Shown piece by piece: positions 9,090-17,510 of a DNA stretch of 64,000 bases. The notes beneath the pieces were generated by a model. It saw only the letters and a list, made by a program, of their open reading frames with translations, did no database searches and was not told where the DNA came from. Source of the stretch: an uncultured Bacillaceae bacterium. Lineage in GTDB: Bacteria; Bacillota; Bacilli; Bacillales; Caldibacillaceae. The stretch spans positions 83,868-147,867 of the forward strand of contig CALGYZ010000065.1 in NCBI GenBank assembly GCA_937934645.1, read 5' to 3'. A program made the position numbers and the translations under genes. Position 1 is the stretch's first letter. Every line of letters starts with the position of its first letter.

Positions 9090-9953
9090 ATGGAAGATAA
9101 TGAACGGTTGATTACTTTTCTGAATTTTGATCATACATTGACGAAGCAAAAATTCCTGCATCAATTTCCCCACCATTGGATTGACTGCTCTGATATTCCA
9201 CACACAAACGGCTTCTGCCAACCTGATTCACTGCAAATGATCCGTGATAAACTCCGGGAACAACATGCAAGTCCGCTCGTACTCATCGGAAATGGAAATT
9301 ACCATTATGTCACCTATTTACTAATGGAACGGATCAAAGAACCCTTCTCTCTCGTTTTATTTGATCACCATGATGATATGAAGGAAAGTGAATTTCTCAT
9401 TTCTTGCGGTTCATGGGTAAGCTATGCCCTAAAGAACGTTACAATCCTCAATAAAGTTTGTATAATAGGAGTAAATGAGAAACATATTACACAGCCGAAC
9501 CGGAACACAAACAGACGGGTGAAAATCATTACGGAAAGAAAATTGAACATATCACCTCTAAATCATATTCTCGATGAAGTCCAGACATTCTTGAAAGGTG
9601 AAAAGAATATTTATATTAGTATTGATAAAGATGTATTATATAAAAAGGAAGCATTTACAAACTGGGATCAAGGCAGCATGACGCTGGTCCAGCTGTTGTT
9701 TATGCTGGAATTTCTTTCCGCCCGTTTTCGTATAGCCGGTATGGATATATGCGGAGAATATTTGTTAAATGGAAGTAATGTGTTTAAAGCCGAATCCCGT
9801 GAATATATTAAAATGAATGAAATTGTAAATGGTGCACTGATTCGGTTTATTTATGATCTGCAAAACCGCCAGGATCCGTCGGAAGAATCTTCTTTCGGAC
9901 AAGCCGGTGCAAGTTTCATTGACAATCAAGGTACTTTAAATGGTAATATGTAA
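9090..9953 (+). CDS. Arginase/agmatinase/formiminoglutamase family protein
   Basis: A 287-residue protein with the ureohydrolase fold signatures: DHHDD at residues 92-96 (in place of DAHxD) and SIDKD with Asp179 and Asp181 (in place of SxDxDxxDP), followed by GMDICGE near residue 220. The first metal-ligand histidine usually sits in GGDHS; here the matching region is GNGNYHYV. Most Mn-binding residues are therefore present but the motifs are atypical, so the substrate (arginine, agmatine, formiminoglutamate or something else) cannot be read. It precedes nrnB by about 40 bases and may be cotranscribed with it. Confidence 0.75.
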   Translation: MEDNERLITFLNFDHTLTKQKFLHQFPHHWIDCSDIPHTNGFCQPDSLQMIRDKLREQHASPLVLIGNGNYHYVTYLLMERIKEPFSLVLFDHHDDMKESEFLISCGSWVSYALKNVTILNKVCIIGVNEKHITQPNRNTNRRVKIITERKLNISPLNHILDEVQTFLKGEKNIYISIDKDVLYKKEAFTNWDQGSMTLVQLLFMLEFLSARFRIAGMDICGEYLLNGSNVFKAESREYIKMNEIVNGALIRFIYDLQNRQDPSEESSFGQAGASFIDNQGTLNGNM

Positions 9954-9992
9954 CAAATGATGAGTTTTGAAAAGCTACAGGAGGTTTTATTT

Positions 9993-11153
9993 TTGAAAAT
10001 TAAACTCTTTACCGATACGGATTTAGACGGCATGGGATGCGCGGTAGTAGCCAAACTCGCTTTTGGTGATGCCGTCGATGTTTCCCATTGTTCGTACCGG
10101 AATTTAAACCAGCGCATCGATCAATTTTTACAAAAAGAAGAGCATAAAGATACAAAACTTTATATTACAGATTTGGCCGTAAATTCCACAATTGAAAAAA
10201 AGCTGAATGAAAGACATAAAAACGGCGGACATGTTATGGTCATCGATCACCATGTAACAGCCCTTCATTTTAATGATTATCCCTGGGGCCATGTTTTAAT
10301 GGAATATGAAAACGGTAAAAAAACATGTGCAACTTCTTTGTTTTTTGACCATCTTGTTGAAAACGGCAATTTAGAAAAAACACCGGCTCTTGAACAGTTT
10401 GTGGATTTGGTCCGGCAATACGACACATGGGAATGGGATGAAAATGACAATATTGTGGCCAAACATTTAAACGATTTATTTTTTATGTTTGGCAGGGAAC
10501 AGTTTAAAGATGATTTGATTAAGAGATTAAAGGAAAATCCGGAGCAGTTTCAATTGACTGATATGGAAAATATGTTAATGGATGTAGAAGAGAAAAAAAT
10601 CGAACGTTATATCCATGCAAAAAATAAACAAATTGTCCAGCGGAATGTGAATGACTATTGTATCGGCATTGTTCATGCCGAACAATATTTGTCCGAGCTC
10701 GGCAATGCGCTGAATAAAAAGAATCCCCATTTGGACATGATTGTACTTGTTAATGTCGGAACGAAAAAAGTCGGTTTCCGGACGATTCACGACAATGTGG
10801 ATGTAGCGAAATTTGCTAAAGAGCTCGGCGGCGGCGGTCACCCGAAGGCATCAGGGTGTGATTTGACGGAAGAAGCTTTTAAACTGTTTGTTACCGATGT
10901 ATTCCATGTTGAACCAATCAGACCCGATCCGGAAAAAAATGAAATTAACGTCAAAGATGCACCGTATGGAACTTATTATGAAAACAGGAAAGGCGAGATC
11001 AGTTTTATTAAGAAGGATAAAGACGGTATGTATACCGTTACCCATGAAGGAAAACTGCTTCCTGAACGGTTTTCGACCTTTGAAAAAGCAGAAATTTATG
11101 TAAAAAGAAATTACCAGTCGTGGCTTCGTTATGACCGGGATATGAATAAGTAA
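9993..11153 (+). CDS. nrnB: DHH-family oligoribonuclease (NrnB-like)
   Basis: About 386 residues. N-terminal DTDLDGMGCA supplies the first DHH-family metal ligands, VMVIDHHVTA near residue 75 is the DHH motif itself, and GGGGHPKASGC near residue 285 is the DHHA1 substrate-binding motif. Size and pattern fit B. subtilis NrnB (YngD), which degrades short oligoribonucleotides (nanoRNA) from RNA decay, acting in the cytosol. The frame is open from ATG 9957, but TTG 9993 follows an excellent AGGAGGT site at seven-base spacing. A perfect terminator hairpin follows. Confidence 0.78.
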   Translation: MKIKLFTDTDLDGMGCAVVAKLAFGDAVDVSHCSYRNLNQRIDQFLQKEEHKDTKLYITDLAVNSTIEKKLNERHKNGGHVMVIDHHVTALHFNDYPWGHVLMEYENGKKTCATSLFFDHLVENGNLEKTPALEQFVDLVRQYDTWEWDENDNIVAKHLNDLFFMFGREQFKDDLIKRLKENPEQFQLTDMENMLMDVEEKKIERYIHAKNKQIVQRNVNDYCIGIVHAEQYLSELGNALNKKNPHLDMIVLVNVGTKKVGFRTIHDNVDVAKFAKELGGGGHPKASGCDLTEEAFKLFVTDVFHVEPIRPDPEKNEINVKDAPYGTYYENRKGEISFIKKDKDGMYTVTHEGKLLPERFSTFEKAEIYVKRNYQSWLRYDRDMNK

Positions 11154-11220
11154 AAATAAAACCTGTTTTACCCTTGAAGACCGGATCGCTTTCAGGGCGG
11201 AGTAAGGAGTACATATATCA

Positions 11221-11256
11221 GCCGGATTTCACATATGCTGAAATCCGGCATTTTAT
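11221..11256 (+). terminator. Intrinsic terminator after nrnB
   Basis: A perfect 11-bp stem, GCCGGATTTCA (11221-11231) with TGAAATCCGGC (11239-11249), then TTTT. Confidence 0.85.
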
Positions 11257-11400
11257 ATTGAAAATTGTCAGAAAATAGATTATTATTTTTTAATAAATAT
11301 TAATTAATAATTCCTTACTTTTACAAAATATTATTTTCAGTGTTAGGTGAGTTTGCATTCATTAACTAAAAAATAAGAAAATGGTGTGCGTGATGGCGTG

Positions 11401-11694
11401 ATGAAGTATAAAATTGTCATTGATTCAAAGGCAAAAGAGTGGATTATGAAAAAGGGAAAAGCACTGACCATTGAAAGTGTTCATTTTCCCAATTGTTGTG
11501 TACCCATTGTCGAACTGTCCTTTGTTTATGGGAAACCGGCCGATAAAGAAAAATTTGAAAAAATAATGACGGAAGGACTCGAATTTTATATTGAAAAAGG
11601 TCTGAATTTTAAAAACAGTGAAATAAAAATCGGGTTAACGGGATTTTATCTGTTCAAAACATTGCGGGTTGAAGGATTGCAAAGAATTATCTGA
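11401..11694 (+). CDS. CC/Se-motif family small redox-type protein
   Basis: A 97-residue protein with adjacent cysteines 32-33 in HFPNCCVPIVEL. The pattern (KALTIES then a CC pair then VELSFVYGKP) matches the family described as CC/Se motif (seleno)proteins, in which some members carry selenocysteine at the second position; this one has two ordinary cysteine codons. A redox or metal role is inferred from the CC pair only. ATG 11401 is preferred over upstream GTG codons for lack of a clear ribosome site at any of them. The next gene begins 24 bases downstream and then cstA, so the three probably form one operon. Confidence 0.6.
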   Translation: MKYKIVIDSKAKEWIMKKGKALTIESVHFPNCCVPIVELSFVYGKPADKEKFEKIMTEGLEFYIEKGLNFKNSEIKIGLTGFYLFKTLRVEGLQRII

Positions 11695-11718
11695 ATATAA
11701 ACAGATGGAGGAATAACA

Positions 11719-12249
11719 GTGACGGACAAGGATCAATTAAATCGTTTTGCTAATGAACTGGCCAATAAATATACAGCATACTTCGATGTTTACCGGGATG
11801 AACCGGCCGGGGAAATGCCTATGTCCTTTATCGCCCTTTTTAAACGGAGAGACGAGCGGTACATGCTTTCAAAAAAAATAACCATTTACGGTGTGGAAAA
11901 TCAACAGATCGTTTATGCCAAGGTATGCGGAGAAATCAAGAAGCTGTTTTTGAATGACTATGTATCGGCCATCAAAAAACATAGTGAACAATGTATTCCG
12001 GCTCATCATGAACATATGTCCACGGTGATTTTAGGATTAATGATCACGAATCATAACCTTGATGCGGAAATCATTAAGGAGGTGAGGCGCTTTCGGAAAT
12101 TAAAGTTATTAAAGTTCGGTCTTAATGGTTGGTATGAAATGTATCTGGCTGTTATTCAGCCGGAGAAAAGAAAAATTGTTATTCATCCAAAAGGAAAAAC
12201 GTTTGTTTTTCCTATTGAAAAGTTTTTGAAGGAGGGAATGACAGTATGA
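11719..12249 (+). CDS. Conserved hypothetical protein upstream of cstA
   Basis: A 176-residue soluble protein with a good GGAGG site. I do not recognise the family. Visible features: a mixed alpha/beta N-terminal half, a central PAHHEHMSTVILGLMITNH stretch, and a basic Lys/Arg segment (EVRRFRKLKLLKFG). It has no transmembrane segment or signal. Its last codons overlap the cstA start (TGA at 12247-12249 inside the cstA start region), which implies translational coupling and a role connected with the transporter or its regulation. Confidence 0.6.
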   Translation: MTDKDQLNRFANELANKYTAYFDVYRDEPAGEMPMSFIALFKRRDERYMLSKKITIYGVENQQIVYAKVCGEIKKLFLNDYVSAIKKHSEQCIPAHHEHMSTVILGLMITNHNLDAEIIKEVRRFRKLKLLKFGLNGWYEMYLAVIQPEKRKIVIHPKGKTFVFPIEKFLKEGMTV

Positions 12250-13862
12250 GCGGGATATTGGTGATGCTTATTTGCGGATTCATTTTTATCCTTTCTTATT
12301 TCACGTACGGAAAATATCTGGATAAAAAATTAGGCATTGATCCGAACAGAAAAACGCCGGCGGTTGAGATGGCAGACGGAATTGATTACGTGGCAACAAG
12401 AAGGCCGGTTTTGCTCGGACATCATTTTGCGACAATTGCCGGAGGAGGACCGATCGTCGGACCGATTTCCGCTGCTGTTTTCGGCTGGATACCGGCTATG
12501 CTGTGGATCGTGATCGGCAGCATCTTTTTCGGCGGGGTTCATGACTATGCCTCTTTGCAGGCTTCGATCCGGCATAAAGCCCAGTCCATCGGTACGATTA
12601 TCCGGGAGTATATCGGTAAACGCGGGCAAACATTGTTTCTGGCTTTTTCCACGGCAACCATCATTTTAATCGTCGGGGTATTTGCCGTTCTTGTTGCCGA
12701 TACGTTTGCCAATGTTCCTGAAGCTGCCACGGCGTCCATATTATTTACCATTCTTGCCATAACTTTCGGAGTTTTGGTCAACCAGATGCGGGTTAATTTT
12801 GTTGCCGCCAGTGTAATCGGCGTTATTCTCATGTTTTTCTGCATTTATTTAGGCATTTTATTTCCAATTCAAATCAGCGCAACCGTATGGGTCTTTATCC
12901 TGTTGATTTATGCTTATATTGCTTCTGTTTTACCCGTCTGGTTATTATTACAACCGCGTGATTATTTAAATTCTTATTTATTATACGGAATGATGCTCGG
13001 CGGCTTTGTCGGTATTTTGCTTGCCAATCCGGTCATCGAAATGTCCGGTTTCACCGGGTTTTACAACGAATCATTAGGGCCGTTGTTCCCGATTTTATTC
13101 ATTACAATCGCCTGCGGTGCGATCTCCGGATTTCACTCGCTCGTTGCCAGTGGTACTACGGCAAAACAGCTGGACAGTGAAAGAAACGGCCGCTTTATCG
13201 CATACGGCGGTATGTTAATAGAAGGGTTTTTAGCTGTGATCGTTGTTATTTCCGTTGCTTACATGTCCAGTGATGTATTTGCTGCCAAACTGAATGAGCT
13301 TGGCGGGCCGATTCCGACTTTTGCCTCAGGCCTGGCTTATTTTATGAGTCACTTCGGTTTGCCTGAAGCAACCGGAATTACGTTCGTGTCATTGGCTGCA
13401 TCTGCCTTTTTGCTGACAAGTCTTGACTCTGCCACGAGACTTGGAAAGTACGCCGTTCAGGAATTTGCAGAAGGTAAATCAAAATTGTTTTCCAACCAAT
13501 ATGCCGCAACAACCGTGATTGTTCTCGGAGCAGCCCTTTTGGCTCTGTCCGGAACATGGAGTGATTTGTGGCCGTTGTTCGGTTCTGCCAACCAGATGCT
13601 CGGAGCATTGGCGCTTTTGGCTGTCGGTTCATGGCTGATCAAAAAAGGTGTAACATCCTGGTTTGTCGTTATTCCGATGATTTTTATGTTTATCGTTACT
13701 CTTTCTGCTCTGGTGATATTAATGCAAACAAATTTTGTATCCGGAAACTATTTACTAGTCGTTTGCGGATTCCTGTTGTTTGTCCTTTGTATATTCCTTG
13801 TGATCGAAGCATGGAATTCGTATACAAAACATAAAAATAAAGATGTAACGTTTAAAGCTTAA
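12246..13862 (+). CDS. cstA: CstA-type peptide/pyruvate transporter
   Basis: A 538-residue membrane protein with about 15 hydrophobic segments. The start region has the CstA family marks GHHFATIAGGGPIVGPISAAVFGW and FFGGVHDYASLQASIRHKAQSIG, and later FHSLVASGTTAKQLDSERNGR and TSLDSATRLGKYAVQE. CstA proteins take up peptides or pyruvate during carbon starvation. It is shorter than the roughly 600-residue B. subtilis CstA but complete at both ends by motif. It overlaps the upstream hypothetical gene and ends at a long bidirectional hairpin. Confidence 0.87.
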   Translation: MSGILVMLICGFIFILSYFTYGKYLDKKLGIDPNRKTPAVEMADGIDYVATRRPVLLGHHFATIAGGGPIVGPISAAVFGWIPAMLWIVIGSIFFGGVHDYASLQASIRHKAQSIGTIIREYIGKRGQTLFLAFSTATIILIVGVFAVLVADTFANVPEAATASILFTILAITFGVLVNQMRVNFVAASVIGVILMFFCIYLGILFPIQISATVWVFILLIYAYIASVLPVWLLLQPRDYLNSYLLYGMMLGGFVGILLANPVIEMSGFTGFYNESLGPLFPILFITIACGAISGFHSLVASGTTAKQLDSERNGRFIAYGGMLIEGFLAVIVVISVAYMSSDVFAAKLNELGGPIPTFASGLAYFMSHFGLPEATGITFVSLAASAFLLTSLDSATRLGKYAVQEFAEGKSKLFSNQYAATTVIVLGAALLALSGTWSDLWPLFGSANQMLGALALLAVGSWLIKKGVTSWFVVIPMIFMFIVTLSALVILMQTNFVSGNYLLVVCGFLLFVLCIFLVIEAWNSYTKHKNKDVTFKA

Positions 13863-13866
13863 AAGC

Positions 13867-13932
13867 CGAAAAAAAGCGGAGATTATACTGGTAACCGGGA
13901 TATAATCCCGGAACCGGCAAATCTCCGGCTTT
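13867..13932. terminator. Bidirectional terminator between cstA and a convergent gene
   Basis: CGGAGATT (13877-13884) pairs with AATCTCCG (13920-13927); the loop contains a second stem (CCGGGAT/ATCCCGG). On the minus strand it is followed by a T7 run (A run at 13869-13875), on the plus strand by CTTTATTT. It serves both convergent genes. Confidence 0.8.
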
Positions 13933-16447
13933 ATTTGCTTTTATTTTTGTCCAGGAAGTTATCGATAAATTCATTTAACGGCAGCGGACGGCTGAAATAA
14001 TATCCTTGGGCAAATATATTTGGGTATTTTTTCAAAAAGTTTAAGTGCTCCTTTGTTTCCACACCTTCCGCCACGATCTTTACTTGTAAGTTTTGTCCCA
14101 TGGTAATAATTGCATTCGTTAATCGGGCAATTTTTTTGTCAGTGTAAACGTTAAAAATATATGATCTGTCGATTTTTAGTGTATCGACCGAGATTTGTTT
14201 TAAATAACCGATTGAAGAAAAGCCTTTGCCGAAATCGTCAATGGCTATCCGGAAGTTTTTCTCTTTTAATGTTGAAATGGTCTGGATTAAAACCGGATCG
14301 TCCTGCAGTGTCATGGACTCGGTAATTTCAAATTCGATGTCGGAAGGATTCAGCTGATGGTGTTTGACAATTTTATCCACTGCATTCAAGAATTCCGGAT
14401 GCTTTAATTGTTTTAAGGATAGGTTAATGCTGACATATAAATCTTTATGCCCTTTTTTCTTTAAGAGAGCCGTATCCCTGCATGCCAGGTTGATAATGTA
14501 TGTTCCGATCGGAATGATCAATCCGTTTTTCTCGGCAACAGAAATAAACTCTACCGGTGATATATATCCTTCTTCCGGATGGTACCACCGCGCGAGGGCT
14601 TCCAATCCGATTATCTTTTTTGTTTCCGTATCAACGATCGGCTGATAGTGGACCGTGATTTCCTGGTTAACCAATGCCCAATATAAGTTTTGTTCAATCC
14701 AGCTTTTCCTTATCCGTTTATATTCAAGATCATCATTGTAAAACAGGTAATTATTTTTTCCTGCTTTTTTTGCTTCGAATAAGGCGATGTCGGCAACCTG
14801 GATCAATTTCTCAACGTTGATGCCGTCAAAGGGAAACATACTGATTCCGATGCTGATTGTCGTGAAAATTTCATTTCCCTTTACAGGAATAGACTCATGA
14901 AAGCTTTCCAAAATCTCCTTCACTTTCTTTTCGACCCGGGGCTTATTACCATCTATAATAATTCCGAATTCATCCCCGCTGATATGGGCAACAAAGCCGT
15001 CACACATTGAAACGAGCCTGTTTCCGACGGTTTTCAGAATTTCATCCCCGATCATGTGTCCATACGTATCATTTATATTTTTAAAATCATCGATGTCTAT
15101 AACGATGAAGGCGAAATTGTCCGGGATTCCGGTTTCTTCAATTTTTTCCTGCAATTTTTTTATTAAATAATGCCGGTTCGGTAAATTCGTCAATTGATTA
15201 TGGAAAGCGAGATATTCAATTTTATTTACGTATTCTTTTTGTTTTGTAATATCCTGAAATACGACTACTGCTCCGGTGACTTCGTTTTCTTCAATCAACG
15301 GAGTAGAAACATAGGAGACGGAAAATTTACTGCCATCTTTCCGGAAAAACAAATCATCATCAACACGAATTTGTTCTTTTTTCTCGATGCTGAGGCAAAC
15401 CGGGCATTCTGATGCTGGTAAATTTTCACCCGAGGGTTTCTTTTTGTGGATCAATTCATGAATTTCAAAGTCTAAAATTTCGTTTCTGCGGAATCCGAGG
15501 AGCCGTTCACCTTCCCGGTTAATAAAGGTCAACTTTTTGTTTTTATCAACAACAAATACACCTTCACCAAGGGAAGATGTAATAGTTTTCAACCGGTTTT
15601 TGCTTCTGATGAGCTCTTTCCTGGTTTTTGTCCAATTGTCAATAGGTTCTTTGATTGTTGCCAGATAGAGAGCTCTTAACAAAAATGCAAAGCCGGATAT
15701 TTTATACATATGGCCGAGTATGTACATTGCTTCATAGATGTGGAAATACCGGGTGAATATAAACTCGCTTAACAATAAAAAAACAATAGCATTGATTAAG
15801 TCAATTGTGATCCGGTTTTTATTTTCTCTATATTTGAAATACAATTTTATCAGCGTAATCATGAGAAGACTGATGATAATCATTTCAATAGCGAATTTCA
15901 GAGGAGTTGAAGAAGTCCCTCCGGTTGTAAGCAACGGTAAAGAATTTTCAAAGAGGATGATAAATATTAACAAAAAGGTTATATAAACGATGGTATTGAT
16001 CGCGTAAATTTTTTTGTTCTTTTGCGGTACGCTTTTATTTTTCATAAAAACAACAATATAGAAAATGAAACTGGCCTGGGTCAAACGGGCCAATATCCAA
16101 AACCACATCGCAATAGCCGCTGAGCTTTCCAGAAAAATGAATCCGCTCATTCCGTTGTATGTTAATGTATGGAGAAAATCCAGCGTGCCTGTTGTGAAAA
16201 ATCCTGCAGCATACAATAAACGGTCCTTGGACTGTTTATAATTAAAAACGATCCACGATTGAAAGGCGATAAGATACGATATGATAATGCTGGCTAATTC
16301 TAGAACACTATGGATGGCTGAAAAATTATGTTCACCAAAAATCAGCGGGTGACCTTTAAATGTATAAAATATAATAAAGAAAAATATAATTCCCGCCGCA
16401 ATAAAAAACAAATTTCTTTTTGTATATTTATTGAGCTGCATATCCAT
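13931..16447 (-). CDS. MASE3-PAS-GGDEF-EAL membrane c-di-GMP protein
   Basis: An 838-residue protein. The first 275 or so residues form about eight membrane segments of MASE3 type (HSVLELASIIISY; GFFTTGTLDFLHTLTYNGM). A PAS domain spans about 285-400 (LGEGVFVVDKNKKLTFIN), a GGDEF domain about 410-565, and an EAL domain about 580-830. The cyclase site reads SGDEF, a one-residue variant of GGDEF. The phosphodiesterase set looks complete: EALARW, EITES, IDDFGKGFSSIGYLK, VAEGVET and QGYYFSRP. Net activity is therefore most probably c-di-GMP hydrolysis, perhaps with PAS-controlled synthesis. AAAGGCGG precedes the ATG. Confidence 0.9.
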   Translation of the reverse strand: MDMQLNKYTKRNLFFIAAGIIFFFIIFYTFKGHPLIFGEHNFSAIHSVLELASIIISYLIAFQSWIVFNYKQSKDRLLYAAGFFTTGTLDFLHTLTYNGMSGFIFLESSAAIAMWFWILARLTQASFIFYIVVFMKNKSVPQKNKKIYAINTIVYITFLLIFIILFENSLPLLTTGGTSSTPLKFAIEMIIISLLMITLIKLYFKYRENKNRITIDLINAIVFLLLSEFIFTRYFHIYEAMYILGHMYKISGFAFLLRALYLATIKEPIDNWTKTRKELIRSKNRLKTITSSLGEGVFVVDKNKKLTFINREGERLLGFRRNEILDFEIHELIHKKKPSGENLPASECPVCLSIEKKEQIRVDDDLFFRKDGSKFSVSYVSTPLIEENEVTGAVVVFQDITKQKEYVNKIEYLAFHNQLTNLPNRHYLIKKLQEKIEETGIPDNFAFIVIDIDDFKNINDTYGHMIGDEILKTVGNRLVSMCDGFVAHISGDEFGIIIDGNKPRVEKKVKEILESFHESIPVKGNEIFTTISIGISMFPFDGINVEKLIQVADIALFEAKKAGKNNYLFYNDDLEYKRIRKSWIEQNLYWALVNQEITVHYQPIVDTETKKIIGLEALARWYHPEEGYISPVEFISVAEKNGLIIPIGTYIINLACRDTALLKKKGHKDLYVSINLSLKQLKHPEFLNAVDKIVKHHQLNPSDIEFEITESMTLQDDPVLIQTISTLKEKNFRIAIDDFGKGFSSIGYLKQISVDTLKIDRSYIFNVYTDKKIARLTNAIITMGQNLQVKIVAEGVETKEHLNFLKKYPNIFAQGYYFSRPLPLNEFIDNFLDKNKSK

Positions 16448-16701
16448 TAATAAAACCGCCTTTAACCCGGCACTGCGGGTAAGTTATTATAATGTTGGCA
16501 ATCTCTTATTCACCAACCTATATATAAGATACATGAAGAGAAGGTAAATGTCGAAAAATGTTATGTTTCCTTGTTTTTAAGAGAGATAAAACAATAAGAT
16601 CATAAACGTTTGAAAAAAATACACAACTTCAATCATCTTTTCATTTACAATATAATATGTGAATCGAAACACAATTTATGGGGAATAAAGGAAGGATATT
16701 T

Positions 16702-17058
16702 GTGGATGAAATTTCCCTTTTTGGCATTATAATCCGCTTTATACTGGGAGGCGGGGCAGTCGTTTGTTGTTCAATTATTTCAAAAAAAATCGGTTCAAAA
16801 GCAGGAGGAGTTTTTGCCGCTTTTCCCGCAGTTTTTATTTCCGCGCTGTTAACCTTGCGACTAGATGCACACGGAAACGAGCTGATTCTCCGTTCGATCA
16901 CATTGGCAAAAGGTGCGCTCGTCGGAATGCTCATGAATATAGTTTGTGCCGTTGCTGTTGTTTATTTCTGTACAAAAGTGGGATGGAAAAAGGGACTTGT
17001 CCATTCGCTGATTGGATGGTTGATCATTTCTCTCGGTTATGCGGTAATGATCGGATAG
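16702..17058 (+). CDS. DUF3147 family membrane protein (first of pair)
   Basis: About 118 residues with three or four membrane segments and the family pattern FRFILGG then KAGGVFAAFPAVF. GTG 16702 follows AAGGAAGG at six-base spacing, a better start than ATG 16678. A paralogue follows 50 bases downstream, and the two probably form one complex, as small paired membrane proteins of this family are commonly adjacent. Function is unknown. Confidence 0.7.
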   Translation: MDEISLFGIIIRFILGGGAVVCCSIISKKIGSKAGGVFAAFPAVFISALLTLRLDAHGNELILRSITLAKGALVGMLMNIVCAVAVVYFCTKVGWKKGLVHSLIGWLIISLGYAVMIG

Positions 17059-17107
17059 TATTCATTTTGCAAAAAAAGAAAAACAAAATAATAATGGAGG
17101 ATAAAAG

Positions 17108-17467
17108 TTGAACCTTGACTTATTTATCCGGTTTATGGTTGGAGGTTTGGCAGTTGTTTTAAGTTACGTTACGTCGGTTCTTTTGCCATGGGAGGTTATA
17201 GGGGGGATTTTCGCTGCTTTTCCGGCTGTTATGGTTGTAGCTGTTATGATGATGGGGATGAAAAACGGGTCAAAAGCAGCGGCAAAAACCGCCGGCGGAT
17301 CGGTATATGGCATGATTGGCTGTTTGATTTGTGTTATTTCCGTATTATTCAGCCTAAAATTTACGAAACAATGGACACTCAGTGTGATGATCGGACTTAT
17401 TGCTTGGTTTTTCAGTTCTTTCTTTCTTGTACAGTTAAAAGAGAAAAAAAGAAAAATCCTGTCCTGA
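17108..17467 (+). CDS. DUF3147 family membrane protein (second of pair)
   Basis: A 119-residue paralogue of the preceding gene (FMVGGLAVVLSY and GGIFAAFPAVMVV align with it), with four hydrophobic segments and a short charged C terminus (KEKKRKILS). The TTG start has GGAGG upstream. The tandem arrangement suggests a heteromeric membrane protein. No function can be assigned from sequence. Confidence 0.7.
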   Translation: MNLDLFIRFMVGGLAVVLSYVTSVLLPWEVIGGIFAAFPAVMVVAVMMMGMKNGSKAAAKTAGGSVYGMIGCLICVISVLFSLKFTKQWTLSVMIGLIAWFFSSFFLVQLKEKKRKILS

Positions 17468-17477
17468 GCTTCGTGCT

Positions 17478-17505
17478 CTTTACTCCGGGAATACCCGGAG
17501 TAAAG
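17478..17505. terminator. Perfect 12-bp hairpin between convergent genes
   Basis: CTTTACTCCGGG (17478-17489) pairs perfectly with CCCGGAGTAAAG (17494-17505) around a four-base loop. Neither strand has a good T run, so the terminator call rests on position between two convergent stops. Confidence 0.55.
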
Positions 17506-17510
17506 AAGAT

